64,000 bases of DNA from Chitinophagales bacterium (GCA_026936105.1 JAIXKI010000002.1:62001-126000); one strand, 5' to 3'. Numbered from the stretch's first letter, positions 54,133 to 63,678 are shown. Notes: generated by a model not told the origin, from the sequence alone. A program made the numbers and translations.

Positions 54133-54633
54133 ATGATAACGCACCCAATGGATAAAAGATCCATTTATTCCATTCTGGAAGAAGTCAATGATCCGGAAAT
54201 TCCTGTTTTATCCATCATTGACCTTGGGATCGTAAGGGATGTAAAAACAACAGATGATGAAGTTGAAGTGATCATCACTCCCACCTATTCGGGTTGTCCT
54301 GCCATGGATGTGATGAGTGAGAATATAAAAAAAACGCTGATCGCTCACGGAATTGGAAACGTAAAAGTGACCTCTGTGCTTTCTCCCGCCTGGACCACTG
54401 AATGGATGAGCGAAGAAGGAAAAAGAAAACTGAAAGAGTTTGGCATCGCTCCTCCCCATCCGATCTATAAAAAGAAGATCGAAAGATTGTTTGCACCGGC
54501 AGAGCAGGTACAATGCCCTCATTGTAATTCTAACAACACCCATCGTGTGAGCGAATTCGGTTCCACTGCCTGTAAAGCGCTTTATGTATGTGATGACTGT
54601 AAAGAGCCTTTCGACTATTTTAAATGCCACTGA
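54133..54633 (+). CDS. paaD: PaaD, epoxidase assembly/Fe-S-like protein
   Basis: A 166-residue protein with an N-terminal MIP18/DUF59-type domain (VNDPEIPVLSIIDLGIVRDV, about 17-36; VIITPTYSGCPAMDVM) and a C-terminal zinc-ribbon-like part with CPHC and CDDC plus a conserved Cys in STACKALY. PaaD is thought to insert or repair the metal centre of PaaA. Alternative start at the next ATG (54148, MDKRSIY). It follows the toxin gene by six bases. Confidence 0.92.
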   Translation: MITHPMDKRSIYSILEEVNDPEIPVLSIIDLGIVRDVKTTDDEVEVIITPTYSGCPAMDVMSENIKKTLIAHGIGNVKVTSVLSPAWTTEWMSEEGKRKLKEFGIAPPHPIYKKKIERLFAPAEQVQCPHCNSNNTHRVSEFGSTACKALYVCDDCKEPFDYFKCH

Positions 54634-54687
54634 ACTTCTTCTGCTTAACAGAGGGCAACGGATTCAGTATTTTCGTAAAAAAATATC

Positions 54688-55461
54688 ATGTCTTCCATAC
54701 TGTTCGAGATCAGGGATTCTATTGGATTCATCACTCTTAACCGCCCCGGAAAGCTCAATTCCTTTAACCGGGAAATGGCATTACTGCTTCAGGAAAAATT
54801 AGATGATTGTAAAAACGATGAAATAAGATGTGTTTACATCACCGGGGCAGGGAAAGGGTTTTCTGCCGGGCAGGATCTTGCGGAAGTGGCAGATCCCGAA
54901 GGGCCGGGAATGAAAAAAATAATTTCGGAGCATTATAATCCGGTCATTCAAAGAATAATGGAACTGGAGAAACCGGTTGTTGCAGCGGTCAACGGAGTTG
55001 CTGCCGGTGCAGGAGCCAATATTGCTCTGTGTTGTGACATCGTCATTGCATCGCAGTCGGCTTCATTCATCCAGGCATTTTCCAAAATCGGGCTGATACC
55101 CGACAGCGGCGGCACTTATTTTTTACCGAGACTGATCGGCCGGCAAAAAGCTTCCGCACTCATGATGCTGGGAGAAAAAGTTCCTGCAGCCGATGCGGAA
55201 AGGATGGGAATGATCTATAAAGTTTTTCCGGATGAAACATTTTCAGAAAATGCTTTAAACATTGCAAAGTTTCTGGCTGAAATGCCCACCCGCGGGCTGG
55301 CGCTCACCAAGAAGATCTTAAACCTGTCGTTCAACAATTCATTGGAACAGCAATTACGGATGGAAGACATCTATCAGCAAAAAGCTGCCCGGACGGAAGA
55401 TTACAAAGAAGGCGTACAAGCATTTCTGGAAAAAAGAATGCCGCAGTTCAAAGGGAAATAA
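54688..55461 (+). CDS. paaG: Enoyl-CoA hydratase/isomerase, probable epoxyphenylacetyl-CoA isomerase
   Basis: A 257-residue crotonase-fold enzyme. Oxyanion-hole segments VYITGAGKGFSAGQDLAE (about 49-66) and AAVNGVAAGAGANIALCCDIVIA (about 97-119), and the Asp in GLIPDSGGTYFLPRLIGRQKA (about 133-153), match the PaaG group, which converts the ring epoxide of phenylacetyl-CoA to the seven-membered oxepin. PaaF, the hydratase of a later step, is a less likely alternative. Gene context with PaaABCDE and PaaI supports PaaG. Confidence 0.85.
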   Translation: MSSILFEIRDSIGFITLNRPGKLNSFNREMALLLQEKLDDCKNDEIRCVYITGAGKGFSAGQDLAEVADPEGPGMKKIISEHYNPVIQRIMELEKPVVAAVNGVAAGAGANIALCCDIVIASQSASFIQAFSKIGLIPDSGGTYFLPRLIGRQKASALMMLGEKVPAADAERMGMIYKVFPDETFSENALNIAKFLAEMPTRGLALTKKILNLSFNNSLEQQLRMEDIYQQKAARTEDYKEGVQAFLEKRMPQFKGK

Positions 55462-55522
55462 AATAAGATCACTGCCTGAACAATTTTTAAAAATAATTTT
55501 TCTCATAATCAAATTCAATAGA

Positions 55523-55948
55523 ATGAATCCTGTATCTGTTGTTTCTCACATGCTTCAGAATGATCCTTTCAGCCAATGGATGGGAGTGGAAATATTGGAA
55601 ATAAAAGAAGGCTACAGCAAAATCAAAATGATCATCCGCAGGGAAATGGCCAATGGCTTTGGCATTGTTCATGGCGGCATACCTTTTTCACTGGCGGACA
55701 GCGCCTTTGCATTTGCATGCAATAACCGTAATAACCTGTCGGTGGCCCTGGATGCAAACATCAACTTCACCAGGCCGGTAAATACCGGGGATCTACTGAC
55801 GGCTGAAGCAAAAGAAGTACACAACGGAAAAAACACCGGTGTTTACCTGATCACCCTGACCAATCAGAAAAATGAAACGGTGGCTTTATTCAAAGGCATT
55901 TGTTTCCGTACGGGGAAAAAACTTATTCCTGAATCAACTGTTCAATAA
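55523..55948 (+). CDS. paaI: PaaI family thioesterase
   Basis: A 141-residue hot-dog-fold thioesterase. The signature GFGIVHGGIPFSLADSAFAFACNN (about 50-73) carries the catalytic Asp region and HGG, and SVALDANINFTRPVNTGDLLTAEAKEVHNGKNTGVY follows. In E. coli PaaI hydrolyses phenylacetyl-CoA-type and ring-hydroxylated esters to release trapped CoA when the pathway stalls. Length is normal (140 in E. coli). Confidence 0.92.
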   Translation: MNPVSVVSHMLQNDPFSQWMGVEILEIKEGYSKIKMIIRREMANGFGIVHGGIPFSLADSAFAFACNNRNNLSVALDANINFTRPVNTGDLLTAEAKEVHNGKNTGVYLITLTNQKNETVALFKGICFRTGKKLIPESTVQ

Positions 55949-55964
55949 TATAAATCGCATTTCA

Positions 55965-56561
55965 ATGACCTACGAATTCAACGGATACAAACCTGTCGTT
56001 CACCGTTCTTCTTTTATCCATCCGCAGGCTGCGGTGACAGGGAATGTGATCATCGGCAAGGATTGTTATATCGGCCCGGGCGCTGCCTTACGGGGCGACT
56101 GGGGGCAGATCATCCTGGAAGACGGATGCAATGTGCAGGAGAATTGTACGATACACATGTTCCCTGGTGTAACGGTTTTGCTGAAAGAAGGATCGCATAT
56201 TGGGCATGGTGCAGTTATTCATGGAGCCGTAATAGGGAAAAATTGCCTGGTCGGCATGAATGCGGTCATTATGGATAATGTGGAATTGGGTGATGAATGC
56301 ATTGTAGGCGCTCTGAGTTTTATACGGGAAGGAATGAAATTTGAATGCAGAAGCCTTATTGTAGGCAGCCCTGCGAAACGTATAAAAAAAGCAAGTGATA
56401 AAATGATTGCCTGGAAAACAGAAGGCACAAAACTGTATCAGCAACTGCCGGGGGAATGTTATGAAACTTTGAAACCCTGCAAGCCATCAAGAAAAATATC
56501 AAAAAATCATTCTGTTCAAATGCCTGTATATCAACCCTGGAAAAAACAGGAGAAGAATTAA
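55965..56561 (+). CDS. paaY: PaaY, gamma-carbonic-anhydrase-like hexapeptide protein
   Basis: A 198-residue left-handed beta-helix protein with imperfect hexapeptide repeats (VIIGKDCYIGPGAAL, GSHIGHGAVIHGAVIGKNCLVGMNAVIMDNVELGD). Three metal-ligand histidines are visible near IHMF, HIGHGAVIH. PaaY is reported to act as a thioesterase in phenylacetate catabolism. Start ATG 55965 (MTYEFNGYKPVVH), 16 bases after paaI; an open frame 31 codons longer overlaps paaI and lacks homology. It closes the paa cluster. Confidence 0.88.
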   Translation: MTYEFNGYKPVVHRSSFIHPQAAVTGNVIIGKDCYIGPGAALRGDWGQIILEDGCNVQENCTIHMFPGVTVLLKEGSHIGHGAVIHGAVIGKNCLVGMNAVIMDNVELGDECIVGALSFIREGMKFECRSLIVGSPAKRIKKASDKMIAWKTEGTKLYQQLPGECYETLKPCKPSRKISKNHSVQMPVYQPWKKQEKN

Positions 56562-56606
56562 TGCGTTATGAAAATTTACGAATAAGAAAATATCTAATTA
56601 CAAGGC

Positions 56607-56637
56607 TTGCAAAATTCAAAGCTGCTGATTACCTTTG
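56607..56637 (+). promoter_or_regulatory. Promoter of the first T9SS cargo gene
   Basis: TTG (56607-56609), 20 bases, TACCTTTG (56630-56637). It predicts a leader of about 175 nt before 56817, in which no other gene is seen. Confidence 0.5.
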
Positions 56638-56816
56638 TTGCTCTACACATCCTAATACCCTTCTCAAAGACCAAAGTTTCATTTTAAAATTCATGCTGTA
56701 ATCCTTTTCGGAAACCTCCAACAGGATCCTTTAAAATTCCGTACTCCAACCTCCGCAGAAAACCACTGACGCACCAGGATTCATTTATTTATTTATATTT
56801 TTTTAAACCCAAAAGC

Positions 56817-58328
56817 ATGAAAAAGTTTACTATTAATCAATTCAAAGGATCGCTTCGAAGTTCGATGATGATCCTTTCAGCTTTCGTTATTCTGATTGTA
56901 ACAGAAAAAGCATCAGCACAAGTTGCGCCAACGGCACCGCCGGCGCCAAAGAATCCTGTTTCAAATAGTTGTATTCCTGAAACAGCAACTCCATGCCCTG
57001 CCGGATCGTTTTCTGCAAGCTTTTCAGGTGGTAATTACACAGGAAATGTTGGAACCGGTAATAACAGTAGTGCCAATGCCCGTAAACAAGGAGCTATATG
57101 GCATTATGCTAATGTGGCAAATATTCAGGGTCAACCTATTAATGCAACAGTTAAGATTGATACAATCTACAAAGCAACATTATCTAAAGTTGATGATGAC
57201 AACGCAGAGGGAATAAATAACGATCAACATCCGGACTGGTTTGCGCCAAGCATCGCACCTACGGAAGCCTCCAGTAGCTCCAGTACTACCCACAGTGGCT
57301 ATGTGCAGTTTACATTCACTTTTTTCAAAGCGGATATTGGCGATGGTTATACAGATTCAGCAAAATTGCTTGGTATCAATTATACACACTATGATATTGA
57401 TGGTACCAAAAGTTCCGGTTCCGGCTGGTTACTAAGGGAAACAGGTTTAGTGCAGGATGTTCCCCAGCTAAACACTGTTGCGGCAAATGCAGTAACCGAT
57501 TTAGTTGGCTATGATTATTACACCGGAACAAAACACTGGAAAGGTTTTGCCTCTTCTACAGTAACATGGAATGGTACTACCAGTTGTTCACAAGTAGTTG
57601 CCAGTTTTAAATACAATGCAGTGAATAATCCTGTAGCTTCCATATCTGTCAGAATGGGATACTATTATGCAAAAACTGGTTCTGGCTATTATGGATCTAC
57701 CCCCCGCTTGTATGCTTCCAAATTCGGTTGTTTTGCATTTCCCCAGGAGTCTTCGCTTCCTGTAAAACTGATCAGCTTCAGCGGAAGCTATCAGAGCCAG
57801 AGCAAGTCTTCACTGCTGAACTGGGAGTCTGTGGATGAGATCAGTTTTGACCGTTACGAGATCGAGCGCAGCAGCAATGGTTACGACTTTGCTAAAGTAG
57901 GCGCTCAGCAGGCTTTGGGAACCAACAATGCCAAAAGGCAATATCAATACACCGATGACCTGTCTGCAGAATCAGGAAGCACTTTCTACTACAGGCTTAA
58001 GATGGTGGATATTGACGGCAAATCAAGATACAGCAATGTAATCCTGATACGCAGGGATCAGCAAAAGATCAATGGTATCAGCATTGCACCCAATCCGGTT
58101 TCAAACGGAATGGCAACAATAAGAATGAGCGCATCCAATACAACAACGATTGAAATGAGGGTAGTTGACCTGGCAGGTAAGGTTGTATTGCGCCAGCAAA
58201 ATAAGGTGTACGAAGGCAACAACAGCATTTCCCTGAACAACCTGGGAAGCCTGATGCCCGGAATCTACACCTTGCAGGTCTTTGACGGACAGACAGTGAC
58301 CAACAGCAAGTTCTCTGTGTTGAAATAA
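56817..58328 (+). CDS. Secreted protein with T9SS type A sorting tail
   Basis: A 503-residue exported protein. A signal peptide ends near EKASA, followed by a low-complexity proline/asparagine segment (APTAPPAPKNPVSNSC). The middle (about residues 60-300) is beta-rich and unrecognised. LPVKLISFSG.Y...SSLLNWESVDEISFDRYEIERSSNGYDF (about 318-368) is the linker domain common in Bacteroidota T9SS proteins. The C-terminal 80 residues (IAPNPVSNGMATIRM...LSNL..LMPGIYTLQVFDG..V.NSKFSVLK) are the sorting domain cleaved during type IX secretion. Function unknown; possibly adhesive. Confidence 0.85.
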   Translation: MKKFTINQFKGSLRSSMMILSAFVILIVTEKASAQVAPTAPPAPKNPVSNSCIPETATPCPAGSFSASFSGGNYTGNVGTGNNSSANARKQGAIWHYANVANIQGQPINATVKIDTIYKATLSKVDDDNAEGINNDQHPDWFAPSIAPTEASSSSSTTHSGYVQFTFTFFKADIGDGYTDSAKLLGINYTHYDIDGTKSSGSGWLLRETGLVQDVPQLNTVAANAVTDLVGYDYYTGTKHWKGFASSTVTWNGTTSCSQVVASFKYNAVNNPVASISVRMGYYYAKTGSGYYGSTPRLYASKFGCFAFPQESSLPVKLISFSGSYQSQSKSSLLNWESVDEISFDRYEIERSSNGYDFAKVGAQQALGTNNAKRQYQYTDDLSAESGSTFYYRLKMVDIDGKSRYSNVILIRRDQQKINGISIAPNPVSNGMATIRMSASNTTTIEMRVVDLAGKVVLRQQNKVYEGNNSISLNNLGSLMPGIYTLQVFDGQTVTNSKFSVLK

Positions 58329-58365
58329 CTCTGAACCGTTTTGTGCTCAGGGTTTATACCTTGGA

Positions 58366-58394
58366 CCCCTCTTGCGTAAGCGGAGGGGTTTCTT
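58366..58394 (+). terminator. Rho-independent terminator after the first T9SS gene
   Basis: CCCCTC (58366-58371)/GAGGGG (58383-58388) with a short inner CTT/AAG stem, followed by TTTCTTTC. Confidence 0.8.
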
Positions 58395-58510
58395 TCGTTA
58401 TCGTAAATGTCCGAATTGACCCGGATTCTTTTTTTAAAAACAACAAAACACAGTAAATTAATATTTGACTCTTTTTATAACTGGTAACTGAAATTAAAAA
58501 CCTTGTGCGT

Positions 58511-59764
58511 ATGAGAAAAAATATACACTACTTCGCCGCAGCCCTCGGGTCGTTTTTATTGATCAGCATGATCACTGCTGCACAAAGCAACCGGATGATC
58601 TATGCCATTACGGATATTCAGCAGCAGGGCGCCAACTGGAACTTTCTGAGAAAACTCAGCCTGCCTTCCAACTCCATAAGCAACGTTTTGCTGAATGGCA
58701 CCAATGCCAACCAGGAAGCTTATGATGCAGCCACCGGAAAACGTATTGAGCATTTCAATACGGCAGCCAAATACGAATATCCGTTGCAGCCTGCATTCAG
58801 TTCCGGCGTGGCTGCACTGGCTTACGACAAAAAAAATGAGCGCCTGTACTACACCCCGATGTACATAGACCAGTTGCGCTATATTGACCTGAAGACAATG
58901 AAGGTTTATTACGCAAGTGGACGGCTGCTTTCGGGCACATGCGATCAACCCACAGAACAGGGAACCGTCATTTCAAGAATGACCATTGCCGGTGACGGAT
59001 CCGTTTATGCACTGACCAATGATGCCATGCACCTGATCCGTATAAGCAAGGGAAGAAATATAATGACCGAAGATCTCGGCATCATCGTTGACGCACCGGA
59101 AAACAAAAGTGTTTCCATTCATAATTCATGCACCAGTTACGGCGGCGATATGATCGCCGACAATGAAGGGAACCTTTACCTGATAACCGGCCGCAACCAT
59201 GTATTCAAATTCGACCCCGAGACCAAAGTGGCCACTCATATTGCTTCCATCAAAGGATTACCGGCTACTTTCACAGCCAACGGCGCAGCAGTTGATCATA
59301 ACAATAAAATAATCATCAGCAGCGCTGCTGACACCACTGCACCTTATTATATCGTTGACCCGGGAACATGGACAGCAAAAGCATTCAGTATTTCCGGAGA
59401 AGTATGGCGCAGCTCCGACCTGGCAAGCAGCAACCTGCTGAGAACGAAAAAAGCTTCTGTCAGCACGATTGAAACTATTGAAGACGCAGTCAACAAAAAC
59501 GACAATAATTTACAGGTCTTCCCCAATCCCGTAACGGAAAATCAGTTCACGCTTCAGTTCACCCGGGTGCCTGCAGGGAATTATGCAGTGCAGGTAACTG
59601 ATGTAATGGGCAGGCAGGTTGCGTTGCGCATGGTGAATGTGAATACAGAAGAACAGACAGAAAACATCAAACTGCATCCCAATACTGCCAAAGGGATCTA
59701 TCTCATCAAGGCAACAGAGGAAGGCGGTAAACATTCATTCACCAAAAAATTTGTAGTGCAGTAA
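58511..59764 (+). CDS. Secreted protein with T9SS type A sorting tail, propeller-like middle
   Basis: A 417-residue exported protein. Signal peptide MRKNIHYFAAALGSFLLISMITAAQ. The central 300 residues contain several loops of beta-propeller-like repeats (FSSGVAALAYDKKNERLYYTPMYIDQLRYIDL; YALTNDAMHLIRIS; YLITGRNHVFKFDPET; IISSAADTTAPYYIVDPGTW). The end (LQVFPNPVTENQFTLQFTRVPAGNYAVQVTDVMGRQV...IKLHPNTAKGIYLIKATEEGG) is a T9SS type A sorting domain. ATG 58511 is preferred to the GTG two codons earlier. Function unknown. Confidence 0.85.
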   Translation: MRKNIHYFAAALGSFLLISMITAAQSNRMIYAITDIQQQGANWNFLRKLSLPSNSISNVLLNGTNANQEAYDAATGKRIEHFNTAAKYEYPLQPAFSSGVAALAYDKKNERLYYTPMYIDQLRYIDLKTMKVYYASGRLLSGTCDQPTEQGTVISRMTIAGDGSVYALTNDAMHLIRISKGRNIMTEDLGIIVDAPENKSVSIHNSCTSYGGDMIADNEGNLYLITGRNHVFKFDPETKVATHIASIKGLPATFTANGAAVDHNNKIIISSAADTTAPYYIVDPGTWTAKAFSISGEVWRSSDLASSNLLRTKKASVSTIETIEDAVNKNDNNLQVFPNPVTENQFTLQFTRVPAGNYAVQVTDVMGRQVALRMVNVNTEEQTENIKLHPNTAKGIYLIKATEEGGKHSFTKKFVVQ

Positions 59765-59824
59765 TAAAAGATGATCCTGTAAAAAAGGTTATCTGAGGTT
59801 TTTAGTTAATAATGGATAAAAAGG

Positions 59825-59863
59825 AATTGTCCGGCCTGCAAAATACAGCCGGACAATTTTTTT
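59825..59863. terminator. Strong, probably bidirectional terminator
   Basis: An 11-bp perfect stem AATTGTCCGGC/GCCGGACAATT (59825-59835/59848-59858) with a T-run on the plus strand, and CCTTTTTATC after the stem on the minus strand. It lies between the convergent T9SS gene and nosY. Confidence 0.88.
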
Positions 59864-59938
59864 GTGATTCAAAAATCTTTTAAACAATCACTTCCTTTAG
59901 TAAAAGTCAGTTGAAACAGCCTTTAATTTTTTTAATGA

Positions 59939-60706
59939 CTACAGATCCTTTCTGATGAATTTCCGCAAAGACCACCAGAACAAGGCAACGATCCAGCTGA
60001 ACAGTATAAGTATGGCAATGATGAATCCCGTATTGGTGCCGAAAAAGTCCCTGAACACTGCGCCGGTATATCCCATCAATGCAGAAGTGTCCATTTTCAA
60101 TAACACCATGATACGGCTCAGGTCTATCGGGTTCAAAGCGCTGGCCACGATCATAAATTTTTCCAGAGGATAATCCTGGAACTGAAACAGCACGAACAGA
60201 ACCAGCCCGTCAAACAACAATGAAAAATAAAGCCACAGGAAAATGGCAAGGCCGATGCCTTTTGCCTTATCTCTTGCAATCACTGCAGCAAACATGGCAA
60301 TGGCAACAAAGATGACCGTGAGCAGAAGTCCCATTGCGATCATAATATAGCCTGTTGCAGAAGCAGCAAAAAGCAAAACAGGAATGCCGATACCGATAAA
60401 GAATGAAAAGGCTAATGAACCTGCCAATCCTGTAAACAAACTTCCCCACAATTGTTTGCGTTTCAGCGGCTGGCTTACCAGCAGCTCAATGAACTCCGCA
60501 CTGTTATAAATATAGATGGTAGAGAAGATCACGGATACAAGAGGAACGATGATCAGTACGATATTCAGAAGGCTCAGCAGGCCTTTGGAAGAAGAATCCT
60601 CCAGGTTGAACAGGCTCATCGAGATCAGCAAGAGGAAGATGGTATATCCAATGATGATCTTATTTCTCAGAATATCGGTCAATACATATTTTGTAATCTT
60701 TTTCAT
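59939..60706 (-). CDS. nosY: NosY, ABC-type permease for N2O reductase maturation
   Basis: A 255-residue membrane protein with about six hydrophobic segments (near residues 15-35, 55-75, 100-125, 130-155, 165-190 and 230-250), matching the ABC-2/NosY permease family. With NosF and NosD it forms the complex that supplies sulfur and energy for the CuZ centre of N2O reductase. It ends the cluster; terminator at 59825-59863. The gene starts five bases after nosF ends. Confidence 0.9.
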   Translation of the reverse strand: MKKITKYVLTDILRNKIIIGYTIFLLLISMSLFNLEDSSSKGLLSLLNIVLIIVPLVSVIFSTIYIYNSAEFIELLVSQPLKRKQLWGSLFTGLAGSLAFSFFIGIGIPVLLFAASATGYIMIAMGLLLTVIFVAIAMFAAVIARDKAKGIGLAIFLWLYFSLLFDGLVLFVLFQFQDYPLEKFMIVASALNPIDLSRIMVLLKMDTSALMGYTGAVFRDFFGTNTGFIIAILILFSWIVALFWWSLRKFIRKDL

Positions 60707-60710
60707 GAGT

Positions 60711-61421
60711 TCAGTTTTTAGCCATTACAGAAGCAATTGCTCTCGATAATTTCTCTTCACCGGTATCTTTTTGCAGGTCGCTGAGTTTTTTGTGAAACTG
60801 AACATTCCCATCCTGCATATAGATCACCTGGGTGATCAGGTCATCCAGTTCGCTGAGTATATGCGAAGTGATCATCACAAGTTTTCCCTTCTCTTTTTCA
60901 CTTTTGATTTTTTCTTTCAGCATTTCCGAAGACAACGGATCCAGTCCTGCAGTAGGTTCATCAAGGATCAATACATCCGGGTCAAATAAAAAAGCCAGCG
61001 AGGCGCTTACTTTTTGCCTGGTTCCTCCCGACAAAGTTCTCATTCTTTTCTGCTGCAATTGATCAAGTCCGAATTCTTTGATCAGCGATTCATCAACCGC
61101 CTTTCCCGTCTTGTCAGCACGGATATCTTTCATCATACGGATGACCTGGCCGATGGTCATATTATCCGGGTATCTTCCTATCTGCGGCATGTATCCGATA
61201 TGGCTGCGGTATTTCCAGTCATGAACAATATTTTTCCCGTTGAAAGTAATGAAGCCGCTGTCCGGCACCACCATACCCAGAATGCTTTTAATGAAAGTGG
61301 TCTTACCGCTTCCGTTAGGGCCTATCAAAGCAATGCATTCACCCTTGTTGCAGGTGACCGATACATTATTCAGCGCCGTCAGCTTTCCGAATCTTTTCGT
61401 TACGTTATTTGCAATAATCAT
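60711..61421 (-). CDS. nosF: NosF, ABC ATPase for N2O reductase maturation
   Basis: A 236-residue ATPase. Walker A GPNGSGKTTF (about 34-43), Q-loop in YMPQIGRYP, signature LSGGTRQK (about 127-134), Walker B VLILDEPTAGLDP (about 150-162), H-loop MITSHI. It energises NosY and NosD. It overlaps nosD by four bases (ATGA), so translation is coupled. Confidence 0.93.
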   Translation of the reverse strand: MIIANNVTKRFGKLTALNNVSVTCNKGECIALIGPNGSGKTTFIKSILGMVVPDSGFITFNGKNIVHDWKYRSHIGYMPQIGRYPDNMTIGQVIRMMKDIRADKTGKAVDESLIKEFGLDQLQQKRMRTLSGGTRQKVSASLAFLFDPDVLILDEPTAGLDPLSSEMLKEKIKSEKEKGKLVMITSHILSELDDLITQVIYMQDGNVQFHKKLSDLQKDTGEEKLSRAIASVMAKN

Positions 61422-62656
61422 AAATGTAAAGGTTTCATGAGCGGAAAATTATCTTTCAGGTTCTCCGGTGTCAGGGTGGGCAGGATCTTTTCGGACTTAT
61501 CAAGTAATGTGGTCATAAAGCTCCGGTACAACATCATGGCCGGTGGATTTTTTTCCACGATCATAGAATAAAGGCTTACGGGCCTGAAGGGCACATCGCC
61601 GATATTATCCCTGTTCAGATCATAGCCCTCATATTTATCCCAGTAGTTGTGATCAAAAGTGTTCATCACCAGGGTACCGTTGGTTCCCACATCAAAAGTG
61701 TTGCCCAGAAAATTGTTGTTCGTGATCACATTGTCCATACTGCTGGCCTGTATCTTCATCGCCCAGCCGTTATCTTTAAATTCATTCTTCTCAACTCTCA
61801 CACGGCTGGCGCCTTCCATAAAAATACCGCTGGTATTTCTTAAAAACTTATTTCCTATGATGTAGCTGTCCGATATTTCTTTCAGAAAAATACCATAGGC
61901 CGCATCGCCCCAGTTCTCCTCAAAATAATTGTTGAACATTTTTACACCATGTGTAAACATGACAGACACTCCTGCTCCGTTATTACGGAATATGTTGGAA
62001 ATATAAGCATCATTATTGGAGAACATGAAATGCAATCCATAGCGCATGTTATTGTGAGAATCATTTCGCCATATCACCGAGTTGGTAACAAATTCAAAAT
62101 AGACACCGTCCCTGTGGCCGGTGATCGTATTTCCGATAATGCGTAAGCTGTCACTCTTCCAGCAGTGAATACCATTGCCGCTTGCCTGTTCGGTCTTGGC
62201 CGATGCAGTCAGTTTATTATTTTCAAAAAGACAATTGGCGGAAGACTGGGAATAGATGCCGAAAAAAGTGTCTTTAAAAATATTTTCCGAAACGGTAACA
62301 TTACGGCAGGAATAAATTTTTACTGCCGCAATATCTTCCAGGCTTGACACTCCTGTGTTTTCAATTCTGAATCCTTTTATCGTTACATTATTTGCTTTTA
62401 CTGAAATGATCTCATATTTATGCTCCCCATCCAGCACCGGATAATCAATGCCAAGAAGTACAACAGGTTTATCAATCACTATGTTCTTTTCCCTGTAAAT
62501 GCCGCTTTCCACCCGTATCGTATCACCCGGAGATGCAATAGACAGCGCCTGCCCGATAGTACGTGCCTGCTGCTGCTTTCCGACTTTTATTGTCCGGGCA
62601 AAAGAAGACATCCCGGTCATCATCAAACCGGCCACTATGTAAAATAATCTGTTCAT
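61418..62656 (-). CDS. nosD: NosD, periplasmic copper-site assembly protein
   Basis: A 412-residue periplasmic right-handed beta-helix protein. Signal peptide MNRLFYIVAGLMMTGMSSFA, then repeated carbohydrate-binding/sugar-hydrolase-like coils with N/G-rich turns (VTIKGFRIENTGV, VTVSENIFKDTFFGIYSQSS, NGIHCWKSDSLRIIGNTI, YGLHFMFSNNDAYISN, NYFEENWGDAAYGIFLKEI). NosD delivers sulfur to the CuZ site. The gene sits after nosL with the stop of one touching the start of the other. Confidence 0.93.
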   Translation of the reverse strand: MNRLFYIVAGLMMTGMSSFARTIKVGKQQQARTIGQALSIASPGDTIRVESGIYREKNIVIDKPVVLLGIDYPVLDGEHKYEIISVKANNVTIKGFRIENTGVSSLEDIAAVKIYSCRNVTVSENIFKDTFFGIYSQSSANCLFENNKLTASAKTEQASGNGIHCWKSDSLRIIGNTITGHRDGVYFEFVTNSVIWRNDSHNNMRYGLHFMFSNNDAYISNIFRNNGAGVSVMFTHGVKMFNNYFEENWGDAAYGIFLKEISDSYIIGNKFLRNTSGIFMEGASRVRVEKNEFKDNGWAMKIQASSMDNVITNNNFLGNTFDVGTNGTLVMNTFDHNYWDKYEGYDLNRDNIGDVPFRPVSLYSMIVEKNPPAMMLYRSFMTTLLDKSEKILPTLTPENLKDNFPLMKPLHL

Positions 62657-63678
62657 CAGTGATAGATTTCGCTCCAGGTAGTGATGGCTCCGGCATACTG
62701 TGCCATAACTTTTTGAAGGCTGTCCTTGCTGCTGAATGCGGCTATGTTTCCTCCCATGGGGCTGCGCAGTTCATCGCTCTTCAGGAAAAAAGCATCATTT
62801 GCTTTCAGAAGAGAATGATCGCCGCTGAAGTCTTTGAAATAAACTTCTTTCACTGAGTTTTTATCAAACCCTTCTTTATTCAGAAAAGAGAGGATACAAT
62901 TTGCATCATCAAACTTGAACACTTTGCCTTTGCTGGTTATGACCTCTGCGCCGTAGCGGTCATCACTGACTGTCATTCCACAAAAACTACATTGATCTTT
63001 CCCGGTTACGATAGGTTCGGGGCCTGAATTACATGAGGAAGTAAAAAACAATAAGCTAAGGGCTGCTGCAGCTACTGCTGTGCTGTGAGAGCGTTTCATT
63101 TTTCTTGATACCAATATTTCTTTTATAGCCAGTATAAAAAGTATAAAGCCGGCTACAAGAAAAGCCCATCCACCGATATCCGGCTGCGAATATGCAGCGA
63201 AGTTGAGCAATTGCTTATATCCGATCAACGGTGGCTGATATGCCATTCCCGGTACTTTAATCGCTGCATCCGGGTTCAGATCATGGCCATAGTTATACTC
63301 CCATCTCCAGAAATCAACCATGGCAATAATTCCGAAACAGATAAAAAGGACAACGGTAATATAAAACAGTTTACGTTTTCTGGTAACCGCGGTCAGCAGC
63401 AACAACACTGCGAAAAAGACAAAGATGTAAGGTAAAACAGTGAATTCCACAAAATCATTGGTATGAAGCGTCTTCATGCCAATGTAGTGATTCAAACCAT
63501 TAATGATCTCAACATTTCCACCAAGTTTATGAGGGTAAATCAATAATCGAAGTCCTTCCGGGTATTGCGGAGCAAAAAGATCTATTCTCCACATGGGGAC
63601 AAACAACACCGCAATCAGTGCAAGCCCGCAGAAAGCTACCAGTGCTGTTGTCAGTTTATTCAAGCGATTTTTTTTCAT
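62656..63678 (-). CDS. nosL: NosL fused to an N-terminal membrane domain
   Basis: A 340-residue protein. Residues 1-193 form a membrane part with about four segments (near 10-30, 80-98, 103-122 and 170-190). From Met194 the chain restarts like a lipoprotein: basic MKRSHS, hydrophobic AVAAAALSLLFF, lipobox TSSC with Cys216, and then the NosL domain with the copper motif CSFCGM (230-235), FDDANCILSFL and EVYFKDFSG. NosL is the copper chaperone feeding CuZ. The fusion is odd because NosL is usually a stand-alone lipoprotein; the internal ATG (63099) could give the separate form. Confidence 0.88.
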   Translation of the reverse strand: MKKNRLNKLTTALVAFCGLALIAVLFVPMWRIDLFAPQYPEGLRLLIYPHKLGGNVEIINGLNHYIGMKTLHTNDFVEFTVLPYIFVFFAVLLLLTAVTRKRKLFYITVVLFICFGIIAMVDFWRWEYNYGHDLNPDAAIKVPGMAYQPPLIGYKQLLNFAAYSQPDIGGWAFLVAGFILFILAIKEILVSRKMKRSHSTAVAAAALSLLFFTSSCNSGPEPIVTGKDQCSFCGMTVSDDRYGAEVITSKGKVFKFDDANCILSFLNKEGFDKNSVKEVYFKDFSGDHSLLKANDAFFLKSDELRSPMGGNIAAFSSKDSLQKVMAQYAGAITTWSEIYH

